DNA of 64,000 bases from Flavobacteriales bacterium (GCA_002863125.1 PKEB01000005.1:1-64000); one strand, 5' to 3'. Counted from the first letter of the stretch, positions 16,101-25,221 are shown. Translations and numbers: made by a program. Notes: generated from the letters alone by a model not told the origin.

Positions 16101-18582
16101 CACCAGCACAAACGACGGCATTGTTCAGCACCGTCAGCGCGGGCAATGCAGCAACCTCGACATCCGTACTATCACTCACGGCGCAGGAGGCTGTACCCAC
16201 CGTGTACACCAAAACGTGCGTTCCAACCCCCGTCGCGGCGGGGTCGAACATGGTTTGACCTGCATTGAGTTGGACGGTTCCTTCCCATGTGCCACCAGCC
16301 GGTTCAAATCCCGCCAATTCGACGGGAGCAGCGTCTGCACATACCAATACCGATGGCCCGGCAGAAACGACCGGTGGTGCAGACACACTCATCATGACTG
16401 TATCGGCATTCACACAGCCCATAGCGCCCGTCACGGTATACACTAAATCGAACTCGCCTTCCCCCACTTCAGCAGGATTGAAGGTGCTGGCCGTTTCGTT
16501 GACACCCGGTCCGCTCCAACCGCCCATCTCGCCTTCCGTCGTGGGAAGCGAAACAGCATAGTCTTGGTTGCAAGTGGCATCCAACGCCGGTGCAGTGGCA
16601 TCGGGAAGGGCGATCGGGCTCACAAAAGCAACGGCATCGTCCTGGCATCCCGCATCATCGGTCACCATCAATTCAACGGCAATCATCGACGCACCCGCAA
16701 TGGCCATGATGAAAGGAGCACCCGAGGTGCCAAAATTGACCTCACTGGACCAGTCGAACTGGTATTCACTGGTTGCATCAATCGTTCCTCCACCCGCATA
16801 CGCCTCGAGCCAAACGGTATCGCCGTCGCAAGCGAGGCTGCCTTCGGTAGAAAGGAAAACGGTGGGGTTTTCGAGGACTTCCCACACCATCGTATCCGAT
16901 GTGGCACAGGAGCCTTCACCCAAATGATAAACCAAGTCGTGGTGACCGGGGAGCAATTCCGCGAGGTCAATCACTCCGGTGTTGGCATCGGCGATGCCGG
17001 GTCCGGACCACGATCCACCTTCTTGCGCCGAACCCAACACCGCCAGCTCGGTACTTTCGCACAAGACGGTATCCATGCCCGCAACAGCCTGAACTGGTGC
17101 TTCCACTTGTAGCGTCAATGAATCACTGGATTGACATCCATAGGCATCTTCATACGTATACACCAACTCGTGCGCGCCAAGTCCGAACGCACCCGGAACC
17201 CACTCGTTTAATACGGTCCCGTCGAGGGTGGTCCACCAGCCGCCTTCTGGCGATGCTGTGGGGAACTCTTCGGCAATCAGTTGGTCGCAACCCGTCCAAG
17301 ACGCCGGCGTTTCAACGACCGGCAACGGAACAACCTCAATCTCGTGGGCCACGGTATCAGCACACCCGTAGTCGGGAAGCCACGCCGGGTAAGGATCAAA
17401 CACCAACGCCGCTTCGACCGTGTGGAAACCGGAAACTGGCTCGCCTTCCCAAACAAATCCTGTAGAGGTCGTGGTCGAAGACGTTGGAGCCCAAACTGTA
17501 TCGGCCGGAATCCCATCGACAATCCACTCCACGGAAGTATCCCAGCCGTACGAAGTGATGTTGGCCTCGAGGTCAACGGCATCGCCTGCACACGCCACAT
17601 CATCAGCCGCAATGGAAATCGAAGGAACAAAAAATCCATACGCATTGAAACCAACACTGGTGGCACACTGCACGGCTCCATGATCAACGGTCGTATACAC
17701 CGAACCGAGCACCTGCGAGCCAACAGTATAGCGTGCGGACAGATCACCGGCTTGGCCGCCTTGAAGCAATTCAGAGTTTGAACTCCACGTAAACTCACCT
17801 TCGCCTTCGGCAACGAAGTCCACATACGAACCCAGACAGTACCACGAATGTGAGGAACTCACCGACAAAGCCGGTGTCGGATAGACAGTCACCTGCACCG
17901 TATCGGCATGACTTCCGCATGCATTCGATGCCCACGCCACCACTTCATTTGAACCGGATGTTCCAAATGCCTGAATGAGGGGTGCAGGAAAAGCCAGGGT
18001 ATCCCAGGCCGATCCTACGCCCCATGCAAAAGATGTGAGGGCAGTATCGCCCGGATTCACGAGCACCTGAATCGTTCCTTCCACACCCGCGCACAATTCC
18101 GGCACATCCGAAATGGTCACATCCGGTACACCAGCCACCGCCACCAAGGCCGCGCCGGAGGTTCCTGTGCATCCTTCACCGGAATTATCCACGACCGTCA
18201 GTTCGACCTGGTACACGCCGGACTCTAAAAATTCGATGGACGGAAATTCATCGGTTGCAGAAGCACCGCCTGCCCAGGTGTAATCACCTCCGCTAACGTG
18301 CCACAGAAAGGAATACCCGGCTGTAGACGTCGGCTCCAGCGTGTGGGCCAAAGAAGTTGCGAATGGTGCACAGGTTACTTCGTTCGCCAGTTCTACACCA
18401 AAGCCAGCGCTAAGCGGATGGCAATCGCACGGCTCCGGGCAATCTTGAGCCACCGCTGTTCCTGCGCACAGAAGAACCCAGCAGTAAAGTGCCAGGTGCA
18501 TCAGAATGCCCGCGAGCGCGGTTGAAGTTTTTCTTTCATTCATACGCATAGGCATACGTAGATGGAGTGTAAAACGTTTCAT
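13126..18582 (-). CDS. Giant PKD/Ig-like repeat adhesin with gliding-motility (T9SS type B) C-terminal domain
   Basis: 1818 residues. A signal peptide (cleaved near TAVAQ) is followed by many tandem beta-sandwich repeats of about 80-90 residues. Each has a Cys near the start, a GGxWxGPG-type turn and a GxHxLVYT-type strand. Closer to the end are PKD-like modules (WDFGDGT...HTYDQPGTY at about 1690). The C-terminus (VFVPNAFTP... WLRVFNRYGQLIWES...) is the gliding-motility-associated type B sorting domain, so it is exported by T9SS and displayed on the surface. Start choice is uncertain: ATGs at 18555, 18549 and 18543 are also possible, and the last gives a more usual signal peptide. Likely role is adhesion; ligand unknown. 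Confidence 0.85.
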   Translation of the reverse strand: MKRFTLHLRMPMRMNERKTSTALAGILMHLALYCWVLLCAGTAVAQDCPEPCDCHPLSAGFGVELANEVTCAPFATSLAHTLEPTSTAGYSFLWHVSGGDYTWAGGASATDEFPSIEFLESGVYQVELTVVDNSGEGCTGTSGAALVAVAGVPDVTISDVPELCAGVEGTIQVLVNPGDTALTSFAWGVGSAWDTLAFPAPLIQAFGTSGSNEVVAWASNACGSHADTVQVTVYPTPALSVSSSHSWYCLGSYVDFVAEGEGEFTWSSNSELLQGGQAGDLSARYTVGSQVLGSVYTTVDHGAVQCATSVGFNAYGFFVPSISIAADDVACAGDAVDLEANITSYGWDTSVEWIVDGIPADTVWAPTSSTTTSTGFVWEGEPVSGFHTVEAALVFDPYPAWLPDYGCADTVAHEIEVVPLPVVETPASWTGCDQLIAEEFPTASPEGGWWTTLDGTVLNEWVPGAFGLGAHELVYTYEDAYGCQSSDSLTLQVEAPVQAVAGMDTVLCESTELAVLGSAQEGGSWSGPGIADANTGVIDLAELLPGHHDLVYHLGEGSCATSDTMVWEVLENPTVFLSTEGSLACDGDTVWLEAYAGGGTIDATSEYQFDWSSEVNFGTSGAPFIMAIAGASMIAVELMVTDDAGCQDDAVAFVSPIALPDATAPALDATCNQDYAVSLPTTEGEMGGWSGPGVNETASTFNPAEVGEGEFDLVYTVTGAMGCVNADTVMMSVSAPPVVSAGPSVLVCADAAPVELAGFEPAGGTWEGTVQLNAGQTMFDPAATGVGTHVLVYTVGTASCAVSDSTDVEVAALPALTVLNNAVVCAGDSAFGEVAIEGATDLTLYTFVWEAPAVAAGDSPWAASAGPLLNPGTVATSIAVTDSLGCESSATLQWEVQALPEISLQSEWAVCANEGTVELPAATPDNGIWAGTGVESGLFNASAAAEGTYTLTYAVIDDTGCANEAELPTEVVAPIEFDLGPKVHACEDQGLAILPTPAALAGFWEGLGLSADTPDAVDLSLVPTGTHAYAFIHTGEVCTVSSDLELEVHAKPELAVVSDGEVCPDSVLVLEVDVQAAAFPVAVEWSIDETTVPGDTTLLSVLWPTEGTHAVAVSATDDWGCSNSTDWDVVVLEVSSVDAVESLAVCNQAIPVDLSDYAAASEAGTTMFAGLGAAVLAIDSFDFLHPETLEPGAYGVEYTFVPEAGCAARDTIDLIVGAPYQVLAGPDTAACASNAQLELAAENGSVAVTWSAVDVTASAVLDASTGLIDVQALGLGAHSLVVEAGQGSCATQDTLIMEVVPVPELDFSMTASSACVASELMLTVDALNADAVEWNWADQLVASDSMLFEPAEAGTVEFEVFAYDAETGCGSSAPWPVMVYAAPEFDVFSDVDAGCSPLQVVFSVEGIAGSSDWNWVLNGAEAGAEATLEIAFETVDTVHTSVVGVSLVDANGCAGFASKEIDVWPQPNVAISLADDAVCGFPADVEVTAAADATDEIQWNVNGEWVATGDTASIPLLSLGWHAVGAVLTNAWGCSQVALDSIEALPLPSAALSAEPMMGCGPLEVQLNAAYGEAESTLSLWQSGVQSPLPGLDSVLVLNQPGAYQLMLHVVDERGCENTVELTDSITVFPSPYVDFEANPYAGTFENPDPLNSSWTFGNLSDAGEALWDFGDGTLSTNWDGTHTYDQPGTYAVHVLVVNAFGCEGEAMMEIEVEENLQVFVPNAFTPPTNGYSDGVNDGWRPEISAPELVDSYWLRVFNRYGQLIWESHDLEEYWIGQAGQESTHFGMNDAYTWVLRVESRAQRPAQREWRGHVTLIR

Positions 18583-18773
18583 TCAGTGCTAACAACCGTT
18601 CAATCAGGATTTTAATCAAGGTTGTTGCTACTCATACCCCTGAGAAAGTCATTGTTGCCGTAAGTCTGTTCCTCCGGGAAATGTGTTGGGGATAAACTTT
18701 CCCAAGTCGAAGCAGTGATGTACTTTTTACGCACGGCAATTTCCCGCACTTTTTATCGGTTTTTTCATTCAAA

Positions 18774-20063
18774 ATGAACAGAAAATGGAATTTTCTGCTG
18801 CTTTCCGCATTGGTTGCAGCCACCCTTGTCGTTGGTGTTGATTACGACACAATTCAATCCCAAACCGCTTCGTACGATTCCGGTGACATCGCCTGGATGG
18901 TGGTCGCCAGCGCATTCGTCCTGTTGATGACGCCCGGTCTCGCCTTCTTTTACGGCGGCATGGTGAACAAAAAGAACGTCATCTCTACGATGCTTCAGAG
19001 TTTTGTCGCCCTTGGGGTAATCAGCGTGGTTTGGGTGGCTGTAGGTTTTAGCCTGTGCTTTGGGGATTCCATTGGTGGCATCATCGGCGATCCGCGGACT
19101 TACCTTGCTTTCCGAGGTGTTGGTTTGGTGCCCAATGGGGATTTTGCAGAGACCATTCCCTTCTTGCTCTTTGCGCTCTTTCAGCTGAAGTTTGCCATCA
19201 TCACGCCCGCTTTGATTACCGGGAGTTTCGCGGGCCGCATACGATTCCGCGCCTACATCTTGTTCATGGTGCTCTTCAGCTTGGTCATTTACCCGCCATT
19301 GGCGCACATGACCTGGCATCCCGACGGAATACTTCGCAACTGGGGCGTACTGGATTTCGCCGGCGGTACGGTGGTGCACATGTCTGCTGGATTTGCCGCA
19401 TTGGCAGGTGCGTTGTTCTTAGGCAAACGCAATGAGGTGGACGACCAACCGGCCAACATTCCGTTCGTCATCCTCGGTACGGGGCTGCTGTGGTTTGGGT
19501 GGTTCGGATTCAACGCAGGTTCTGCACTTGGCGCCAATGCCGATGCCGTGAAAGCCTTTGCCAACACCAATCTGGCGAGCGCTACGGCGATGATTACGTG
19601 GGTGTTCTACGACCGGTTCCAGAACCGCAAAATGTCTGCCCTCAATGCCTGCATCGGTGCCATCGTTGGCCTTGTCGCCATCACGCCGGCCGCAGGTTTC
19701 GTGTCCATTTCCCACAGCATTTTCATCGGCTTCATCGCATCACTGATCAGCAACTGGGCCATCCGGTTCCAGTCGCGTTTTGCCATTGATGATACACTGG
19801 ACGTGTTCGCCAGCCACGGCATTGGTGGCTTGGTGGGCATGGTGCTCACCGGTGTTTTCGCCGAAGAAGTGGGGTTGATTCACGGCGATTTGACCGTTTT
19901 CGTTCGCCACCTCATCGCGTTGGTCGGGGTTGCGGTTGGGGTCTTCGCCCTCAGCTATGCCCTCTATTTTGTGGTGAACCAAATCATTCCGATGAGGGTA
20001 CGAACCGATCAAGAGCAGCGAGGTTTGGACCACTCACAACACGGGGAACGTTTGAATACGTGA
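18774..20063 (+). CDS. amt: Ammonium transporter Amt
   Basis: 429 residues with an N-terminal signal-like helix and about 11 membrane segments. The family signatures are present: FFYGGMVNKKNV, DFAGGTVVHMSAG with the first pore His (about 202), and FASHGIGG with the second pore His (about 348). It conducts ammonium/ammonia across the inner membrane. No glnB/glnK gene is adjacent, which is unusual for amt outside Bacteroidota. The 190 bp before it hold no recognisable gene. Confidence 0.95.
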   Translation: MNRKWNFLLLSALVAATLVVGVDYDTIQSQTASYDSGDIAWMVVASAFVLLMTPGLAFFYGGMVNKKNVISTMLQSFVALGVISVVWVAVGFSLCFGDSIGGIIGDPRTYLAFRGVGLVPNGDFAETIPFLLFALFQLKFAIITPALITGSFAGRIRFRAYILFMVLFSLVIYPPLAHMTWHPDGILRNWGVLDFAGGTVVHMSAGFAALAGALFLGKRNEVDDQPANIPFVILGTGLLWFGWFGFNAGSALGANADAVKAFANTNLASATAMITWVFYDRFQNRKMSALNACIGAIVGLVAITPAAGFVSISHSIFIGFIASLISNWAIRFQSRFAIDDTLDVFASHGIGGLVGMVLTGVFAEEVGLIHGDLTVFVRHLIALVGVAVGVFALSYALYFVVNQIIPMRVRTDQEQRGLDHSQHGERLNT

Positions 20064-20148
20064 GCACTTATGAACTCAACTCGAACGGATACAAACTCTA
20101 CTGTGCAATTGTCGCACGAACGACTTTCAAAGTGGTAACATTGTAATT

Positions 20149-21321
20149 GTGTACATCACCCAAGCCAACATCCACGCCTGTAGGAAAGAAATCACGAAGG
20201 CTTGGGGACGCTCGGTGCAAACGCAACGGGATTGCGTTGCCTTGGCGGAAGCCATTTTTGAGAAGACGAACAAAAAAGTAGCCAGCCACACCCTGCGACG
20301 GTTTTTCGGTCTCGTGGCGTTCGATGGGCAATTCCGGAAAAGCACCCTCGACACCTTAGCGAATTATGCAGGTCACGAGTCGTGCGATGATTTTTTGGAT
20401 CGGCTGAAACAAGAGGAAGACCTGGTCGAATTGTTGGTTCGCTTGCAGGTTCAGAACGTCGAGATTGATGAATATTACATCAATCGGCTCATCGAACGCG
20501 ACATTTCGATGGAGTCCGTTATGATGGCGGGCCACCTCATCAACATGCGGTTGGAGCAAAACGACCAAGAACGCATTATCCGTCTGTTTCAAGCGCTCGA
20601 ACCGGTGAGCAGGGAGAGGCACCGGTACCATGCCATCGTATCTGTTTTTGCCCACTACGTTGGCCCCAAGTTTCATGCCCTTGAAGACGAGGGCTTCATG
20701 GTTCGGCTCATGAAGGAAACCCCATTGATCGATTTGGTGCTTGCATTCTACGTGCCCGTGATGGAATTGGACGCGGGATACGGTCGGCTCATCGAGATGA
20801 TGTTGGGTACATCCGATGACAGCGAGCATCAAGCATTTGGGCACAGCTTGCTCGCAACACGGGCCCTTCTCGAAAATCAACGCGAACAAGCCCACAACCA
20901 ATTCAATGCCATTCCAGCGGGCACGTACTTCCCCATTCTGGCCGGACGAATTGCCGTATTGGATTACCTCTTAAACGATGTAAGCGAGGCAGAGATCCCA
21001 AACCGTTTTGCCCCTCCCGCGAACGAAGAGATTTTCTATTTCAAAGCCATCACCCCGTTACTCGTCGCTTTCGACCGAGTCGAATTGTTGGAACGTTTCA
21101 TTGATGAGCACAAACTGCTCTCCGTCACGGCTCAACATTGGATGGAGGAATCGGTCAAAAAACAAACAGAATTGGCCATGGCGTGGATCCTCGCCAAGCG
21201 CGGAAAAATAGCCGAGAGCAAAGCAACCTTGGGCCTGCTCAAAGACACCACATTCCCACGCGATTATCAGGGCACCTCGCGGCTCATTATCGAAGCCACG
21301 GAAGCGTTGTTGCAGCCCTAA
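20149..21321 (+). CDS. Bacteroidota-specific protein with N-terminal HTH-like module, function unknown
   Basis: 390 residues from a GTG start at 20149. No ATG fits, and TAACATTG, a -7-like element, lies five bases before it. The first about 80 residues contain KKVASHTLRRFFGL and STLDTLANYAGHESCDDF, a pattern common to Bacteroidota proteins that looks like a DNA-binding helix-turn-helix module. The remaining 300 residues are alpha-helical and TPR-like (for example ALEPVSRERHRYHAIVSVF and AMAWILAKRGKIAESKATL). No signal peptide or membrane segment is visible. It may be a cytosolic regulator or scaffold. It ends one base before the convergent PH-domain gene. Confidence 0.72.
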   Translation: MYITQANIHACRKEITKAWGRSVQTQRDCVALAEAIFEKTNKKVASHTLRRFFGLVAFDGQFRKSTLDTLANYAGHESCDDFLDRLKQEEDLVELLVRLQVQNVEIDEYYINRLIERDISMESVMMAGHLINMRLEQNDQERIIRLFQALEPVSRERHRYHAIVSVFAHYVGPKFHALEDEGFMVRLMKETPLIDLVLAFYVPVMELDAGYGRLIEMMLGTSDDSEHQAFGHSLLATRALLENQREQAHNQFNAIPAGTYFPILAGRIAVLDYLLNDVSEAEIPNRFAPPANEEIFYFKAITPLLVAFDRVELLERFIDEHKLLSVTAQHWMEESVKKQTELAMAWILAKRGKIAESKATLGLLKDTTFPRDYQGTSRLIIEATEALLQP

Positions 21322-22824
21322 TCACATCCACGGTCGATTCGTGGATTCTGCTTGATAGAGCACCACGTCACGGAGCTGCGCAGCCGTCTCTTTTGGAATG
21401 AATCGAACGACCACTGGGCCTGCAGCCGTGTAAATACGCGCATGAGCAAGTGACCGGCGACGCATCAACCAACTTTCAGTGAGGACAACGCGCTGGGCCT
21501 TTCGCAACTCGGTTCGAATGTGCCTTTTGCGAAGCCAACCCGTGAACATGCGCAGTTGCTCATTTGAAACGATGAGCCGAACACCGCGAAATTGATGAAC
21601 GGCCGCCACAGCCAACCAGACGGCCCAGCCCAAAGCGCAGACCTGCATCCACACCTCGCCCCAAATCAATAGCGGTGCTACGACAGCTGCACGAATCAAC
21701 AGCATGCGAATGAGCATCAACCGGTGGGGTCGAACTTCAGCTTTCTCCCCTGAAAAGGGAGGGAACAACATCGCATTGAGCCGCTCAGCGTGATCGGACT
21801 CCAACCCGGGAATGGCCATGTTCACCCCCCCTTGCGATGGGTCCGATTGAGCCCGTGCTTGGTGGACTTTGAACGTTTCAAAACCAACCAAACGTTGCAG
21901 CACACTGCTACTGCCTTCCAGCATTTGCACCTTGTGCAGGGGGATTTTGAACTCAAATTTTTTCAGCAATCCACCTGATAATTCCAGCCCCTCAGCCTGT
22001 GCTCGCACCTGCAATTCGTAGTACCTCAGCACCGCACCTATGAGGGAGACCAGCATGCCCACGACAACGACCCCAATGGTGAAAATCGGGATCAGAAGCA
22101 CCCATAAAAACTTCAGCAAAAACCACGTGTACATGGGCACGTCCGATAGCCAATCCGAAAGCACGCCCTCCAAAGGTTCCGCCAAGGCGACAATGGAACC
22201 AAAAGCAATCATCGCATTGCGCAAATGATTCTGGGTCAGGCCGACTTTGAACAGCCGACCCCAAGACAAGGCAATCAACTGCTCACCATCCCGTTCATCG
22301 GCCGGTGCAGGTGTCCCTGCAGACTGCTCGTTCACTTCAGAAGACAACACCGCCTTCAAGGCTTTCGCATCCTGAACCTTCAGGGCAGCCAACTCAACTT
22401 CTGCGCCGCTCGATCCGGCCGTGTCCACTTTCAGGCTCATGACCCCAAACACCCGCTGCAAAAGCGATTGCTCCAGATTGACCATCTGGATGCGTTCGAA
22501 CGCAATCGTAATGCGTTCTCGCTCCAATAGCCCGCGGCGAATGACCAAGGCATCATCCGTGACTTGGAAGGTGAATTTCCAGTACTGAACCACGGCACTC
22601 AGACAGGCGATGATCAACACCCCAAGGCCGATCCATTCCCCATAGGCACGGAGGTTATCCGAAACGGCCGCTCCGGCGATGATCGGCCAGAACCCCCGAA
22701 TGAAGATCCATGTGTACTTGAGTATGTACTGAAAAACAGCCGTCGGATGCTGCCTCCGAGCCGGTGGATGTGCCGCTTTTGGCTGGGACGCTTCGGCTGA
22801 ATTAGGGTTGGCTGACTCGTTCAT
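21322..22824 (-). CDS. Bacterial PH-domain membrane protein, YdbT-like
   Basis: 500 residues with pairs of membrane helices near residues 35-80, 220-270 and 370-410. Three bPH2 (PF03703-type) repeats alternate with them: about 80-165 (FQVTDDALVIRRGLLERERITIAF and RIQMVNLEQSLLQRVFGV), about 270-345, and about 420-495. This is the YdbT architecture. It overlaps the upstream YdbS-like gene by 23-25 bp, so the pair is co-translated as in Bacillus ydbST. The family is linked to envelope stress and peptide resistance in Bacillus; the role here is unknown. Confidence 0.85.
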   Translation of the reverse strand: MNESANPNSAEASQPKAAHPPARRQHPTAVFQYILKYTWIFIRGFWPIIAGAAVSDNLRAYGEWIGLGVLIIACLSAVVQYWKFTFQVTDDALVIRRGLLERERITIAFERIQMVNLEQSLLQRVFGVMSLKVDTAGSSGAEVELAALKVQDAKALKAVLSSEVNEQSAGTPAPADERDGEQLIALSWGRLFKVGLTQNHLRNAMIAFGSIVALAEPLEGVLSDWLSDVPMYTWFLLKFLWVLLIPIFTIGVVVVGMLVSLIGAVLRYYELQVRAQAEGLELSGGLLKKFEFKIPLHKVQMLEGSSSVLQRLVGFETFKVHQARAQSDPSQGGVNMAIPGLESDHAERLNAMLFPPFSGEKAEVRPHRLMLIRMLLIRAAVVAPLLIWGEVWMQVCALGWAVWLAVAAVHQFRGVRLIVSNEQLRMFTGWLRKRHIRTELRKAQRVVLTESWLMRRRSLAHARIYTAAGPVVVRFIPKETAAQLRDVVLYQAESTNRPWM

Positions 22825-23326
22825 CCAATTGTTGCCTGAGGCGTTTGGCCCGTTCTACATCCATGCCCGGAACGCGCAAATTAGCGCCGGAGTTCCCCGC
22901 GGTATACAACTTCAAGGTGCACACGTCGAATGCACGCGCCACGGGGCCTTGGACAACCTCGCTGTGCTGAATCCGGTTGAATGGCACCGTCACGGTCTCG
23001 CGCTTGAAAAATCCCGATCGGTAGCTCAAGTCGTGCTCGCGCACCAGCACACCCCGCAACGGAAAACCTTTGATCTCCTCAATGGCCCATACCACGCCAA
23101 GCGCTATGGCAATTCCAAGGGCCACCCACACCCCCCACCGCAGGGTATTTACCGCTGTCCATTCGAAATACATCAGGACACCGATGGCAGCGAAAACGAC
23201 CAGCATGACCCCGGCATAAACCGCCGCGCGCAGTGAACGGTAGCGTTGCGGAAGCCCTTCAAATTCCGTTTCAATCAAGGAAGGAAGCGCATCAATACGC
23301 AAGGAGTCATTCGAAAACACGGGCAT
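22802..23326 (-). CDS. Bacterial PH-domain membrane protein, YdbS-like
   Basis: 174 residues from the ATG at 23326 (the frame is open to 23368, but the extra residues add nothing). Two membrane helices (about 38-90) are followed by one bPH2 domain (about 95-165) with GVLVREHDLSYRSGFFKRE and PFNRIQHSEVVQGP. It is the first member of a YdbS/YdbT-like pair. Its stop lies within the start region of the larger partner. Confidence 0.85.
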   Translation of the reverse strand: MPVFSNDSLRIDALPSLIETEFEGLPQRYRSLRAAVYAGVMLVVFAAIGVLMYFEWTAVNTLRWGVWVALGIAIALGVVWAIEEIKGFPLRGVLVREHDLSYRSGFFKRETVTVPFNRIQHSEVVQGPVARAFDVCTLKLYTAGNSGANLRVPGMDVERAKRLRQQLDERVSQP

Positions 23327-23397
23327 ACGATTGGTGCGATGAAAGTACGCGAATCCGCGCAATTTCAATGGCTACCACAGCATGATTCCCCGAAACG

Positions 23398-23436
23398 AAA
23401 AAGGGACAGCGGCTTCACGAGCCCCCGTCCCCTTTC
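23398..23436 (-). terminator. Rho-independent terminator after the SulP gene
   Basis: Reading the minus strand, AAAGGGGAC pairs with GTCCCTTT (one bulge) around an inner GGCT/AGCC hairpin, followed by TTTTTCGTTTCG. It lies 20 bp past the SulP stop codon at 23456 and separates it from the PH-domain pair. Confidence 0.75.
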
Positions 23437-23455
23437 CAATCTGGTATTCTGCGGT

Positions 23456-24730
23456 TTATTCGCCTTTGTCAGCCATCAAACGGCCGCAAATCAAGGCAAC
23501 TACCAGACCGATGCCCAACCCTTTGAGAAGGTCGATGAACACAATGGCCAAAATGGTCACCACGAAAGGAATGAAGTGCTTCATCCCGCTCGCGTACATA
23601 CGCTTGAAGGTCGCCGGCTTGGCCAATTTGTAACCGACCACGAACAGCACCGCAGCGAGGCTGCCGAGTGGGATGTACGTGAGCAATGTCGGTGCCAACA
23701 GGAAGAACAAAAGCAACCATGCACCGTGCAAGATTGCACTGAGTTTGGTCGCATTGCCCGTCTGGATATTGGCCGATGAACGAACGATCACCTGGGTGAT
23801 TGGCAATCCACCAATCAAACCGCTTACCGTGTTTCCAACCCCTTGTGCTAGGAGCTCACGGTTGGTTGGCGTGATGCGCTGCTCGGGATCCAATTTGTCC
23901 GTCGCCTCGACGCACAGCAACGTCTCCAAACTCGCAACCACAGCGATGGTCGCCGCCAAAATCCAAATTGTGCTGTTACCGATGGCAGAGAAATCAGGGA
24001 ATGTCAACAAGGAACCCCACGCCGACGCATCAATACCATTGGCTGCGTGGGTTGTTGGCACATCGACCAATTGTTTTGTCGTCAGTGCACCGCTTCCACT
24101 GCGGGTGATAAGGTTTACAGCAATTCCAGCAAGGACTGCTGTCAATGAACCCGACAACACCTTCGTAAACTTCTGGGCCTTCATGAACGACGTTTCCCAC
24201 AAGAGCAAGATGGCGAGGCACACGAACGTGACTACTGTCGCCGTAGCCGAGGCGTAGCTGATGTTATCTCCGAGGAGCAACAGTACATCAAAGACCTTGT
24301 CGGCCTTTGTTGTCCCTTCTGCGCCTGCATACCCGAGTCCGTGTGGGATTTGTTTGATGAAAATGATGATGCCGATGGCAGCGAGCATCCCTGAAATAAC
24401 GCTGGAGGGAAAGTACTTGCCGACAACACCTGCACGTACGATGCCCAACACCAATTGCGCTAAGCCGCCGATGACAACGGCGAGCAGAAAGGCTTCAAAT
24501 CCCACTTCTTGAATGCCGTCATAAACAATGACCGCAAGTCCTGCAGCCGGACCAGATACGCCGACATGGCTACCTGAAATGGGCGCAACGATGAGTCCGC
24601 CAATGATACCGGCAATCAAGCCGGCGATGGGCTCCGCGCCCGAGGCCAATGCAATGCCCAGGCAGAGCGGCAATGCGACCAAAAAAACGACCAAGGACGC
24701 TGGAGCATCCTTTCCAATGTGCTTAAACAT
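23456..24730 (-). CDS. SulP family anion transporter lacking a STAS domain
   Basis: 424 residues from the ATG at 24730, about 11-12 membrane segments. SulP core motifs are visible: ISGSHVGVSGPAAG near residue 60 and a LGNTVSGLIGGLPITQVIVRSSANIQ-like region near 310 (GVGNTVSGLIGG, then IVRSSAN). The protein stops about 10 residues after the last helix (LICGRLMADKGE), so the cytoplasmic STAS domain normally attached to SulP proteins is absent. The gene is not frameshifted: the frame ends cleanly before a terminator. Substrate could be sulfate, bicarbonate or another anion. No carbonic anhydrase gene is adjacent. Confidence 0.9.
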   Translation of the reverse strand: MFKHIGKDAPASLVVFLVALPLCLGIALASGAEPIAGLIAGIIGGLIVAPISGSHVGVSGPAAGLAVIVYDGIQEVGFEAFLLAVVIGGLAQLVLGIVRAGVVGKYFPSSVISGMLAAIGIIIFIKQIPHGLGYAGAEGTTKADKVFDVLLLLGDNISYASATATVVTFVCLAILLLWETSFMKAQKFTKVLSGSLTAVLAGIAVNLITRSGSGALTTKQLVDVPTTHAANGIDASAWGSLLTFPDFSAIGNSTIWILAATIAVVASLETLLCVEATDKLDPEQRITPTNRELLAQGVGNTVSGLIGGLPITQVIVRSSANIQTGNATKLSAILHGAWLLLFFLLAPTLLTYIPLGSLAAVLFVVGYKLAKPATFKRMYASGMKHFIPFVVTILAIVFIDLLKGLGIGLVVALICGRLMADKGE

Positions 24731-24790
24731 GATGTTTGAGAAATAAATGATGAACGAATGACAAAGCAGTCTACCGGACTGCACAACGCA

Positions 24791-25126
24791 TTACACCATC
24801 ATTTCCGGGGGCTCAAACACGCCCCTTCGGTAAGGAGCACTCCATTGCCTATTCGCCGCAACCGAGCGGCTGAGGACGGTCAACGACATGACTTTGGGGT
24901 TCCAATCGGACCATTCCGACCATTTTTTCACCTCGTCGTCTGCTGCCTCTTCTTCGCCTTGTTTGTTTTCCTCGCTGCGCTCATCGTCCGCATCGGACAT
25001 CAACCACACCACTTCTTCCTCGCCGCTGTTGAATGCCGAAGCGCAGGGCATCGCCACCCAACACACAATGGACAGAATACCGAGGGCACATGCCCAAAAC
25101 GCCCGGTATGTCGACGTGAAAATCAC
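24791..25126 (-). CDS. Small secreted or membrane-anchored protein, unknown
   Basis: 111 residues from a GTG at 25126. An N-terminal hydrophobic segment (FWACALGILSIVCWVAMPCA) is a signal peptide or anchor. A very acidic stretch follows (about 33-66, rich in Glu/Asp), then a basic C-terminal tail. No family recognised. The start is supported by TAGTTTAG placed four bases before the GTG. It is 60 bp upstream of the SulP gene in the same direction. Confidence 0.65.
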   Translation of the reverse strand: MIFTSTYRAFWACALGILSIVCWVAMPCASAFNSGEEEVVWLMSDADDERSEENKQGEEEAADDEVKKWSEWSDWNPKVMSLTVLSRSVAANRQWSAPYRRGVFEPPEMMV

Positions 25127-25130
25127 AGCG

Positions 25131-25138
25131 CTAAACTA
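25131..25138 (-). promoter_or_regulatory. -7-like element TAGTTTAG four bases before GTG start
   Basis: Minus-strand TAGTTTAG, then CGCT, then GTG at 25126. Same spacing as at nine other genes in the window; predicts a leaderless transcript and fixes the non-ATG start. Confidence 0.5.
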
Positions 25139-25221
25139 ATCGATAGAACCGAGGGGTTGACCTTTAAAATTGTCAAAGTTTCCCACCTGAAAGCAATTCC
25201 GTTGGAGGGTAATCGAACCCA

